Below are positions 7,338 through 14,733 of a stretch of 64,000 nt of DNA, one piece after another (positions within the stretch are counted from its first letter, which is position 1; each line of letters starts with the position of its first letter). A model generated the notes under the pieces. The model did no database searches, was not told the DNA's origin, and saw only the letters and a list, made by a program, of their open reading frames with translations. A program made the translations under genes and the position numbers. Origin of the DNA: JADCCX01 sp031373545 (GTDB lineage Bacteria > Pseudomonadota > Alphaproteobacteria > Rhizobiales > Beijerinckiaceae); assembly GCA_031373545.1 (NCBI GenBank), contig JANMMT010000029.1, positions 15,542 through 79,541 of the forward strand, given 5' to 3'.

Positions 7338-9047
7338 TTGAACCTGAATGGCCAGAGCGACGGGCCCCCTGTGGGGTTGCCCGCGACGATGAATGACCTG
7401 CATCTGGTCGGAGATATCGCCCACGCAGCCGCGCAGACCTACGGCGCAAAGACAGCCTACACCGTCGTCATGCCCAACGGAATGTACGGCAAGATCAGCT
7501 TCACCGAAGTCGACCAACTGTCTGACGATTTTGCTGTCTATCTGCGCGAGGATCTCGGCCTCGAGGCGGGAGACCGGGTGGCTCTGCAGGTGCCCAATGG
7601 CCTCACCTTCCCCATCGCGGCCTTTGGCATTGCCAAGGCGGGGCTCGTGCTGGTCAACACCAACCCGCTCTACACCGGCGAAGAAATGGGGCGGCAGTTC
7701 GCAGATGCGGACATTCGCGCGTTGGTGATCATCGACATGTTCGCAGACAAGCTGACCCAGGCACAGGCCGTCTTTCCCATCGAGCATGTCATCATCGCGC
7801 GCATCAGCGAGCGGATGCCAAGGGCGATCCGCGGTCTTGTGCGCCTCGTGCAGCGCTACTGGGATCGCTCGCTGCCGACCGTTGCCGGAGCCCATCATCT
7901 CTTCGCCGCAGCCTTGGCCAAGGGAGCCGAGCTGCGTGCCGCGCGCGGCATCCGCGTGGCCGATTACACAGCCAGCACGCGGGGCGCAGATGTCGCTGTC
8001 CTGCAATACACAGGGGGCACGACCGGCGTCGCGAAGGGCGCGATGCTCACCCATGCGAACCTGATGTCGAACATAACGCAGGGGGAGACCTGCTTCAAAG
8101 GCGAGATACGCGCGGGGGAGGAGGTGATGCTCACCGCGCTGCCGCTGTATCATATCCTCGCCTTCACCGCGAACATGCTGATGTTTCACAAATGGGGGGC
8201 GCAGAACATTCTCATTCCGAACCCGCGCCCCATCGCCAACCTCAAGCGCGCGTTCGAAAACCACAACATCACCTGGATGACCGGCGTGAACACGCTGTTC
8301 AACGCGCTGACCAACGAATTCTGGTTTGCGGAAGATCCGCCCCGTTCGCTGCGCGGGGTCGTGGCCGGCGGGATGGCGCTGCAGTCAAGCGTTGCAGAGC
8401 GTTTCAAGGCGATCACGGGCGTCGATGTGCTGGAGGGGTATGGCCTCACGGAGACCTCTCCCATCGTCACGTTCAACGCGCGCCAGAATTTCAAGCCGGG
8501 AACGATCGGCCAGGCCATGCCGCAAACCGAGATCCAGCTTGTGGATGACGCGGGGCGCGTGGTGGCTTTGGGCGAGCCGGGAGAACTGTGCGTGCGCGGC
8601 CCGCAGGTGATGGCCGGGTATTGGCAGAAGCCTGCCGAAACTGCCGAAACGCTGGTGAACGGGTGGCTGAAGACAGGCGACATCGCCACGGTTGACGCCG
8701 ATGGCTTCTACCGCATCGTCGACCGCAAGAAGGACATGATCCTTGTCTCGGGTTTCAATGTCTATCCCAATGAGGTCGAGGATGTCCTGACAGCCCATCC
8801 CGGCGTCCTGGAGGCAGCCGTCATCGGATTGCCGGACGGCGCAGCGGGAGAAGCCGTCCATGCCTATGTGGTGCTGCGCGGCGCCGGCGGACCGACCGCC
8901 GAGCAATTGCGCGCGCATTGCAAGGCGCATCTGACCGGATACAAGGTGCCAAGGCACGTGACGTTCCGCGAGAGCCTGCCGAAGTCGAATGTGGGCAAGA
9001 TCCTGCGAAAAGATTTGCGCGCGGACGTTTCAGGGAAGGTGGCGTGA
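7338..9047 (+). CDS. Long-chain fatty acid--CoA ligase (AMP-forming)
   Basis: This adenylate-forming enzyme joins a fatty acid to CoA through an acyl-AMP intermediate, the entry step to beta-oxidation. The 569-residue protein has the P-loop motif QYTGGTTGVAKGAML, the EGYGLTETSP motif, the TGD and YRIVDRKKDMI motifs of the hinge, and the catalytic lysine in NVGKILRKDL near the C-terminus. TTG at 7338 is preferred because GGGAGG lies seven bases before it; ATG at 7389 lacks a ribosome binding site. It resembles FadD, but the chain length preferred cannot be read from sequence. The transporter gene follows after a 17-bp repeat tract. Confidence 0.9.
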   Translation: MNLNGQSDGPPVGLPATMNDLHLVGDIAHAAAQTYGAKTAYTVVMPNGMYGKISFTEVDQLSDDFAVYLREDLGLEAGDRVALQVPNGLTFPIAAFGIAKAGLVLVNTNPLYTGEEMGRQFADADIRALVIIDMFADKLTQAQAVFPIEHVIIARISERMPRAIRGLVRLVQRYWDRSLPTVAGAHHLFAAALAKGAELRAARGIRVADYTASTRGADVAVLQYTGGTTGVAKGAMLTHANLMSNITQGETCFKGEIRAGEEVMLTALPLYHILAFTANMLMFHKWGAQNILIPNPRPIANLKRAFENHNITWMTGVNTLFNALTNEFWFAEDPPRSLRGVVAGGMALQSSVAERFKAITGVDVLEGYGLTETSPIVTFNARQNFKPGTIGQAMPQTEIQLVDDAGRVVALGEPGELCVRGPQVMAGYWQKPAETAETLVNGWLKTGDIATVDADGFYRIVDRKKDMILVSGFNVYPNEVEDVLTAHPGVLEAAVIGLPDGAAGEAVHAYVVLRGAGGPTAEQLRAHCKAHLTGYKVPRHVTFRESLPKSNVGKILRKDLRADVSGKVA

Positions 9048-9105
9048 CATGACAGGAGGCACGACATGGCAGGAAGCGTGACATGGCAGGAGGCGTGACA
9101 TGGTA
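9038..9105 (+). repeat. Four 17-bp tandem repeats, most carrying a Shine-Dalgarno and ATG
   Basis: Units at 9038-9054, 9055-9071, 9072-9088 and 9089-9105 resemble GGAGGCGTGACATGGCA. Units 2 and 4 carry GGAGG six bases before an ATG; units 1 and 3 carry weaker GGTGG and GGAAG versions. Because 17 is not a multiple of three, the ATGs at 9049, 9066 and 9083 open short ORFs in all three frames, and only the fourth, at 9100, opens the transporter. The tract overlaps the stop codon of the upstream ligase gene. Confidence 0.88.
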
Positions 9106-10008
9106 GGTGGCTTCGAGCAGGCGGTTCTGGCCGCCATGATCTTCGTGATCATGCTGGGCATGGGCGCGTCGCTCACCCCGCGTGATTTCATCATGGCCCT
9201 CAAGCGGCCTTATGGCATGCTGATCGGGCTGATCGCGCAGTATGGCTTCATGCCGCTGATCGGACTCACGCTGGCCATGACGCTGCCTGTGTCCGACCCG
9301 GTCAAGCTCGGCATCATTGTCATGAGTTGCATGCCAGGCGGAACAACCTCGAACATCTTCACGTATTTCAGCCGCGGCAACCTTGCGCTGTCCGTGCTCA
9401 TGACCATCAACTCGACCGTTTTTGGCATTGTGGCCATTCCACTCCTGATTGTGAGCTACGTGGCCATTCTCAATGCCACCGGTGTACTTTCAATCGTGAT
9501 TCCTGCCGAAAACATCATTGTCACGCTTGTGCTGCTGCTTGTTCCCGTGGTTGTTGGCATGGCCATCCGCCGTTGGAATGCCAATGTTGGCGCGATCGTT
9601 GAATTCACAGGCAGTGGTTTGGGTCTGGTTTTCATACTGCTGCTGCTGGTCACTTGGGTGCCGCGCAACTGGCAATTTTTGATGAACACACCGATAGCGG
9701 TGTTCTTGGGCGTCATTGGTCTCGGTCTTTTGGGCTTTCTGGCGGGTTACATGTTTTCAAGAGCCTTGAAGCTACACCCACGCGATGCGCAAACCATTGC
9801 TCTTGAGATCGGCATTCAGAACGGGCCACTTGCCATCGCGATCGTGGTTTTCACCTTCGTTGGTCCGCTGCAGGCCATTCAGCAGCAGGTCATGGCCGTG
9901 CCGGCGCTCTACTCGCTGTTCATCGTGATCTCTTCAACGTTGCTGACCTTGTGGTTCCGCCGCGCGAATGCCGCCGGGGAGCAGAAGATGCCCGACGGGC
10001 TGCTGTGA
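9100..10008 (+). CDS. Bile acid:sodium symporter (BASS) family transporter
   Basis: This 302-residue membrane protein has about nine to ten hydrophobic helices. The family signatures are SCMPGGTTSNIFTYFSRGN near residue 77 and the later EIGIQNGPLAIAI segment, which lines the sodium and substrate site in this fold. Members move organic anions such as keto acids, pantothenate or sterol acids with sodium; the substrate here is unknown. Being just downstream of an acyl-CoA ligase suggests an organic acid that is activated after uptake (inference). Translation starts at the last of four tandem RBS-ATG units. Confidence 0.87.
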   Translation: MVGGFEQAVLAAMIFVIMLGMGASLTPRDFIMALKRPYGMLIGLIAQYGFMPLIGLTLAMTLPVSDPVKLGIIVMSCMPGGTTSNIFTYFSRGNLALSVLMTINSTVFGIVAIPLLIVSYVAILNATGVLSIVIPAENIIVTLVLLLVPVVVGMAIRRWNANVGAIVEFTGSGLGLVFILLLLVTWVPRNWQFLMNTPIAVFLGVIGLGLLGFLAGYMFSRALKLHPRDAQTIALEIGIQNGPLAIAIVVFTFVGPLQAIQQQVMAVPALYSLFIVISSTLLTLWFRRANAAGEQKMPDGLL

Positions 10009-10018
10009 CAGCACGCCG

Positions 10019-11638
10019 CTAGGCCGCCTGCACATCGGCGAGGAACGCCTGGATCGCCACGCGCAGCCGATCGGAGCCGGATTGCACGTTGCTCGCGCCC
10101 GCCTGCGCCGCATCGGCGGAAGCTTCCGAACCGCGCGCCACATCGACCAGCAGCGCGATGGCGCGGTTGAGTTCATCGGCTCCGACCGCCGCACGCACCG
10201 CATTGTTGGCAATCTCGCTGGACACGGCGTCCTGCTGCTGCACGGCGGAGGCGATGGAGCCGGTCAGGCTGTTCATCTCCCCGGTGCGCGTCACGATATC
10301 GGCGATGGCGCTGGCCACGGCGACAGTGACGCTTTCGATCTCGCACACCTGTTCAGCGATGGAGCGCGTGGCCTCGGCGGTATGCGAAGCGAGCGATTTC
10401 ACCTCTTCGGCGACGACGGCAAAGCCGCGCCCTGCGGCACCCGCGCGCGCCGCCTCGATGGTGGCGTTGAGGGCGAGCAGGCTTGTCTGTGCGGCGATGT
10501 CACCGATCATGCTCGAAACCGAACCAATCTTCGATGTTGCCGCCTGCAGGGATTGCATGGTGCTGCCCACCGCTGCGGCCGAGGCGTTCGTCTTGTCGAC
10601 CGCCGTGAGTGCGTCTGTCGCGCGCATCGCGATGTCGCGAACGGATGTCTTCATTTCCTCTGTCGCGGAGGCGACGGTCGAGATGGCAGCCGTGACGGAT
10701 TCCGTCGCCTCGGCGGTGGACTGCGCCTCGCGCGTGGCCTCACGGGCGCTGGCCGCCAGATCGGTTGCGAGCGCACCCAGCGCTTGCGAGCGCCCTGCAA
10801 ACCGGGCGAGTTCGTCGCGCGCCATGGTGCGGAACGTGCCGATGGCCTCCTCGATCTTCCGGTGACGCTGTTCGCGCAACTGGCGCTCGCGGTCTGCATC
10901 TGCCGCCAGCGCACCGCGTTCGACCACGGACTGGCGGAACATCTCCGCCGCGCGGGCCAGATCGCCGATCTCGTCGTTGCGATCGGCTCCCTCGATGATG
11001 TGCTCCACACGCCCTTCGCTGAGCGCCAGAAGTGCGGCGTTCTGCTGGCGGATCGGCCCGACGATGGCCTTGCGTACGAACATGAAGGCCCCTGTGCCGC
11101 AAGCCAGCATGAGCAAGGCAGCGACGGCGGCGAAGGTGTTCATCCAACCCACCAGCGAAGTCTGCCCGGCAATGCCCGCGGCGAGCCCCTTGCGGATGCT
11201 GCTGGCTGCCGCGTCGATCTCTGCCGTCAGCGCGTCGAACGCAGCGACGGATTCCGTGCGGCCGGTCATGATGCGAAAATCGCGCTCGATCTCCTGTTCC
11301 CAGGCGGCATGGCGGCGTGCGATGGACCCCATTCCGGCCACATCTTGCGTTTGCGCAAATCTGCTGTGGACCTTTTCGGCGACCGAACGAAACTCTTGAC
11401 GCGCCTGCTCATTGGCTGTCGCAATGAAACTCTGCGCCCCGGCATGTTGCACATGAGCCAAATTCAGCACGCTGTGATAGGTCTCGACCGCATCAAACCG
11501 GGCTGTCACTTCGGAAAACTGTTTTGTGGCGCGCGCCGAGAACACAACAAGGCCGAGACACAACACAATGCTCACGACGGTCATGATGCCCAGAGGCCAG
11601 GCCAGACGGGATTGAAGGCTGCCATGTCGCTTTTTCAT
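10019..11638 (-). CDS. Methyl-accepting chemotaxis protein
   Basis: This 539-residue chemoreceptor senses a ligand outside the inner membrane and controls the CheA kinase. It has a first membrane helix (PLGIMTVVSIVLCLGLVVF), a periplasmic helical domain of about 150 residues, a second helix (FAAVAALLMLACGTGAFMF), a HAMP linker, and the long cytoplasmic coiled coil with the conserved hairpin tip containing ALNATIEAARAGAAGRGFAV. No C-terminal CheR-tethering pentapeptide is present. ATG at 11638 was chosen because it puts the basic residues right before the first helix; further in-frame extension looks non-coding. The ligand is unknown. Confidence 0.9.
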   Translation of the reverse strand: MKKRHGSLQSRLAWPLGIMTVVSIVLCLGLVVFSARATKQFSEVTARFDAVETYHSVLNLAHVQHAGAQSFIATANEQARQEFRSVAEKVHSRFAQTQDVAGMGSIARRHAAWEQEIERDFRIMTGRTESVAAFDALTAEIDAAASSIRKGLAAGIAGQTSLVGWMNTFAAVAALLMLACGTGAFMFVRKAIVGPIRQQNAALLALSEGRVEHIIEGADRNDEIGDLARAAEMFRQSVVERGALAADADRERQLREQRHRKIEEAIGTFRTMARDELARFAGRSQALGALATDLAASAREATREAQSTAEATESVTAAISTVASATEEMKTSVRDIAMRATDALTAVDKTNASAAAVGSTMQSLQAATSKIGSVSSMIGDIAAQTSLLALNATIEAARAGAAGRGFAVVAEEVKSLASHTAEATRSIAEQVCEIESVTVAVASAIADIVTRTGEMNSLTGSIASAVQQQDAVSSEIANNAVRAAVGADELNRAIALLVDVARGSEASADAAQAGASNVQSGSDRLRVAIQAFLADVQAA

Positions 11639-11947
11639 GTGACCCATCCGAGTTTGCAAGGTTGCAAGTTGACGCAACGCAACCCAAGCACAATCAGACG
11701 TTGAACCAGAAAGTCCTAACAATTGGGAAATCAGGTGCGTGAAAAACCCTCGATAAATACAAGGTTTGCAAGTGAATTGATCGCAACTTGTCGTGGAACA
11801 GGGCTGGCGCAGCATGCCCTTGCACAGCTTACCCTTGCAAAGCTTGCTCTTGTACGGAGGCGTTTCACATCAAGCAGGTCTGGTCATGGTGCAGCCCAGA
11901 GTTGCCAACACGAGCAACACCCAGCGCGAACCGTGGATGGAAAAAAA
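11639..11947. other. Intergenic region with short repeats, no gene seen
   Basis: This stretch between the chemoreceptor start and the tRNA has no convincing gene. It contains the 15-base near-repeats GCCCTTGCACAGCTT (11816-11830) and ACCCTTGCAAAGCTT (11831-11845), with a weaker third copy to 11860, and scattered TTGCAAG motifs. The chemoreceptor promoter presumably lies here. Confidence 0.6.
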
Positions 11948-12022
11948 TGGTGGGCGCGACAGGGATCGAACCTGTGACCCTTCGCGTGTGAAGCGAATGC
12001 TCTACCGCTGAGCTACGCGCCC
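11948..12022 (-). tRNA. tRNA-Val (anticodon CAC)
   Basis: Read on the minus strand this folds as a full cloverleaf. The acceptor GGGCGCG pairs with CGCGCCC, the D-stem GCUC pairs with GAGC, the anticodon stem UUCGC/GCGAA carries loop UUCACAC (anticodon CAC), and the T-arm is ACAGG-UUCGAUC-CCUGU. The discriminator is A and the terminal CCA is encoded (11948-11950). Confidence 0.97.
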
Positions 12023-12069
12023 GAACCGGAATCTGCGGTGCGTCGCTTTCGCCTTGATCGGCGCCGATG

Positions 12070-12717
12070 TCAAGGAACCTCACTGGTTTCAATCACCCAG
12101 GGCTCATGCGCCGCATCCTTTGCCCATAGCTGCCACGCGGGCAAGGCCATCATCGTGTCCATGTAAGCCTGCGCTGTCGGGGAGCGGGGCACATCGTAGA
12201 CATGCAGCCGGTTGACCACCGGTGCGTACATCGCATCGGCGGCGGTGAAGGGCCCGAACAGGAACGGGCCGCCGCTGCCGAAGCGCGTGCGGCAATCGCT
12301 CCACAGCGTGTCGATGCGGGCAGCATTGCGCTGTGCCTCCGGGCTGAGTTCATGCTTTCTGACCGCCCGGCGGATGTTGAAGGGGCAATCGCGGCGCAGC
12401 GCGGCAAATCCCGCGTGCATCTCGCAGGCCACGGCGCGGGCGTGGGCACGCGCAGCCGTGTCCCTGGGCCAGAGGTCGGCATCAGGATACTTGTCGTTGA
12501 GATATTCAAGGATCGCCAGTGTCTCGAAGATGGTCACATGGCCGTCGATCAGCGTGGGCACGAGGCCGGTCGGTGCGTACTTCAGCATCTGTGCCCGTGT
12601 CTCGGGCTGCGCCATGGGAATGACGATCTCGTCGAAGGTCAGACCCATCTGCTTCATGGCGATCCACGGGCGCAGCGACCATGACGAGTAAGCCTTGTTG
12701 CCGATAACGAGTTGCAT
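12070..12717 (-). CDS. Glutathione S-transferase family protein
   Basis: The 215-residue protein has an N-terminal thioredoxin-like domain starting MQLVIGNKAYSSWSLRPW, with the SSW serines at the usual catalytic position, and the cis-proline region GLVPTLIDG followed by ETLAILEYL, the glutathione-binding segment. The C-terminal helical domain contains FLFGPFTAADAMYAPVV, matching the GST N-capping motif. It is a cytoplasmic enzyme that conjugates or reduces with glutathione; the substrate is unknown. ATG at 12717 is the family start. The GNAT gene ends seven bases upstream, so the two are probably co-transcribed. Confidence 0.9.
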   Translation of the reverse strand: MQLVIGNKAYSSWSLRPWIAMKQMGLTFDEIVIPMAQPETRAQMLKYAPTGLVPTLIDGHVTIFETLAILEYLNDKYPDADLWPRDTAARAHARAVACEMHAGFAALRRDCPFNIRRAVRKHELSPEAQRNAARIDTLWSDCRTRFGSGGPFLFGPFTAADAMYAPVVNRLHVYDVPRSPTAQAYMDTMMALPAWQLWAKDAAHEPWVIETSEVP

Positions 12718-12724
12718 GGAAGCC

Positions 12725-13171
12725 TCAAAGGTTCTTGCGGTAGACGATGAAGGAGGAACGCGGCGTGATGGTGTCATAGAGCGAGCGGGCGGGCGCGTTG
12801 TACTCCTGCGTCTGCCAGTAGACGCGGAAGCAGCCCTTGGCGCGCGCCACCTCTTCGCAGGCCAGGATCAAAGCTTTGGCCGCGCCGCCGCCGCGCGAGG
12901 CGGGATCGACATAAAGGTCCTGCAGGTAGCAGATGGGCCGTGTATCCCAGGTGCTTTCGTGCAGCACATAGTTGCAGATGCCGATCACCTGTCCGCCCCG
13001 CTCCGCCACCAGCGCTTCGACGGGACTGGCGGGATCCAGAATGCGCCGCCATGTTCCGGTTGTGATCTCCTCGCTGACGGAGCTGCGGTAGAACTTCACA
13101 TAGCCCTGCCAGAGGGCGGTCCAGGCCTCAAGATCGGATGGCGCAGCGGCGCGGATGGTCACATCATTCAC
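12725..13171 (-). CDS. GNAT-family N-acetyltransferase
   Basis: The 148-residue protein has the GNAT acetyl-CoA site DLYVDPASRGGGAAKALI near residue 86 and the later helix-strand pattern ending RSLYDTI. The family moves an acetyl group to an amine; the substrate is not clear from sequence. The start is GTG at 13171, seven bases after GGAG (CCGGAGCTGCATT); no better ATG gives a full domain. The GST gene lies immediately downstream. Confidence 0.85.
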   Translation of the reverse strand: MNDVTIRAAAPSDLEAWTALWQGYVKFYRSSVSEEITTGTWRRILDPASPVEALVAERGGQVIGICNYVLHESTWDTRPICYLQDLYVDPASRGGGAAKALILACEEVARAKGCFRVYWQTQEYNAPARSLYDTITPRSSFIVYRKNL

Positions 13172-13280
13172 AATGCAGCTCCGGAATTGGCACGCAGAGT
13201 GGCAAAATAGACGCCGCAATCCAGCGCGTTGTTGCGATGGCTCTTATCAAGAACGGTGATGACATCACGCTCCTGCCGAA

Positions 13281-13937
13281 TTACTGCCCGGATTCGCGCC
13301 GCTGCTGGCGCAGGCGCAGCATGGTGGCCAGGACATCGGCATGCATCTCGGCATCCGCCCGTGCGCCGTGGGTCTCCATGCGGTCGCCGCGCCATTCGGG
13401 CGGCAGGCGGTGGATTTGCGAATCCTGATAGGTCCGCCCCGTCACCCCCATGACGAAAGTGGCCAGATCAAGCCCGGCTCCGGCAAACAAAGGCTCGCCC
13501 GCATAGGGGCCGCGCACCAGGCCGTGGCCCGTGAAGCGCCGGAGGTAGGCATCCACCCATAGCCCGGTCTGGGCCAGCGGCGCGGCCACCACCACAGGCA
13601 GGCCGGGCAGGCCCTGCACCCAGGCCACGAAGGCCGGCATCGCCATGCGGGGTGGCTGGGCGTCCACCGTGTTGATCCGCCAGGCATCCGGGTGTTCGCG
13701 GTAAAGCGCGAGCACCTTGGGGTCGGAATGACGTCCCTCCAAAGATTGCAGCACCGTGCCAAAAGCCGCGATGCGCGTGCCGCGATCATCGAGCGCAATC
13801 GCGGCCAGCGCGCGCAGGGCGTTGCGGTTCACATCACCGCCATCGGCCTTGGCCTCGATCACGACATAATTCAGCGGGCGCGGGTCTTCATACCAGCGGC
13901 GGCGGGGGCGGAAGGGCGTATAGGGAATGTCGCTCAT
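13281..13937 (-). CDS. DnaQ-like exonuclease-fold protein with degraded DEDD motif
   Basis: This 218-residue protein resembles 3'-5' exonucleases of the RNase H fold found in alphaproteobacteria. The segment APLAQTGLWVDAYLRRFTG, an AGAGLDLATFVMG region, and a final H..ADA..HADVLATML helix match the last two exonuclease motifs. The first motif, normally D-x-E, reads VVIEAKADGG, so an acidic metal ligand appears to be replaced by lysine. It may be inactive or act as a binding protein. Its ATG overlaps the stop of the rhodanese gene (ATGA), so the two are translationally coupled. Confidence 0.6.
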   Translation of the reverse strand: MSDIPYTPFRPRRRWYEDPRPLNYVVIEAKADGGDVNRNALRALAAIALDDRGTRIAAFGTVLQSLEGRHSDPKVLALYREHPDAWRINTVDAQPPRMAMPAFVAWVQGLPGLPVVVAAPLAQTGLWVDAYLRRFTGHGLVRGPYAGEPLFAGAGLDLATFVMGVTGRTYQDSQIHRLPPEWRGDRMETHGARADAEMHADVLATMLRLRQQRRESGQ

Positions 13938-14359
13938 GGTTTGGGGGGCGTGTCGGCTCTGGGTTTTGGCTCTTCCACCGGCAGACCTGCGGCTTTCCAG
14001 GCGCCAAAACCACCGGTCATGTGGGCGACGGGTTGGAGCCCCATGTCCTGCGCCGTCTTGGCGGCGAGTGCCGAACGCCAACCGCCAGCGCAGACAAAGA
14101 CGAAGGTCTTGTCCTCCTGAAACAGGGGCTTGGCGTAGGGGCTTTCGGGGTCAATCCAGAATTCCAGCATGCCCCTGGGGCAATGAAAAGCGCCGGGCAG
14201 GCGCCCTTCCCGTTCCAGTTCGCGCGGATCCCGGATGTCCACAAGCACCACATCGGCGCGCCCTGCCATGGCGCTGACCTCTTCAACGCCCAGCACCGTG
14301 ACATCCGCCTCGGCCTCGGCAAGCAGGGTTTTATATCCCTTCGTGATGGTCTGGGGCAT
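13934..14359 (-). CDS. Rhodanese-like sulfurtransferase
   Basis: The 141-residue protein is a single rhodanese domain. It has the entry motif VVLVDIRDPRELEREGRLPGA and the active-site loop FVCAGGWRSALAA, whose cysteine would carry a persulfide. The end is a proline-rich tail after the GGFGAWKAAGLPV motif. AAGGAGAG lies before the ATG at 14359. It is the first gene of a pair with the exonuclease-like gene. The sulfur acceptor is unknown. Confidence 0.9.
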   Translation of the reverse strand: MPQTITKGYKTLLAEAEADVTVLGVEEVSAMAGRADVVLVDIRDPRELEREGRLPGAFHCPRGMLEFWIDPESPYAKPLFQEDKTFVFVCAGGWRSALAAKTAQDMGLQPVAHMTGGFGAWKAAGLPVEEPKPRADTPPKP

Positions 14360-14460
14360 GGCGACTCTCTCCTTGCGCATTGTCTCCACGCGGCGGGAAC
14401 ATGCAAGCCTCACGTTGGGGCAAGCTTGACGCCGGGAAACGAAACGCCGATCAGCGGGCT

Positions 14461-14727
14461 ATGAGCACCGATCTGAACCTTGTCGAAACCACCATGCTGA
14501 GCCTCATTGCCGAGCGCGGGCTGGAGAAGACCCTCTGCCCCTCCGAAGTGGCGATTGCGCTGGGCGGCAAGCACCCCGATGGCTGGGGGCCGCTGATGCA
14601 GCCCGTGCGCATGGTGGCGGTGCAGTTGGCGCGCGAAGGAAGGCTCGTGATTTTGCGCAAGGGCAAGATCGCCGACCCCGATGATTTTCGCGGGGTGTAC
14701 CGGCTGGGATTGCCAAGGGAAGATTGA
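14461..14727 (+). CDS. DUF3253 family protein
   Basis: The 88-residue protein matches the DUF3253 pattern, a small winged-helix-like domain of unknown function. It has CPSEVAIALGG, then GPLMQPVRMVAVQLAREGRLVILRKGK and a final RGVYRLGL. The ATG at 14461 gives the whole domain. It converges with mfd, six bases from its stop codon. A nucleic-acid-binding role is possible but not shown. Confidence 0.8.
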   Translation: MSTDLNLVETTMLSLIAERGLEKTLCPSEVAIALGGKHPDGWGPLMQPVRMVAVQLAREGRLVILRKGKIADPDDFRGVYRLGLPRED

Positions 14728-14733
14728 GGGCGC

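Noticed and set aside
9968..11704. A 578-codon open frame opposite the chemoreceptor gene
   Set aside because: Cys/Arg/Gly-rich composition, no recognisable domain, and full overlap with a well-supported methyl-accepting chemotaxis protein.
11788..11991. Small plus-strand frame with a PCTAYPCKACSC stretch before the tRNA
   Set aside because: It runs into the tRNA-Val gene, and the repeat pattern comes from the 15-base DNA repeats rather than from coding selection.
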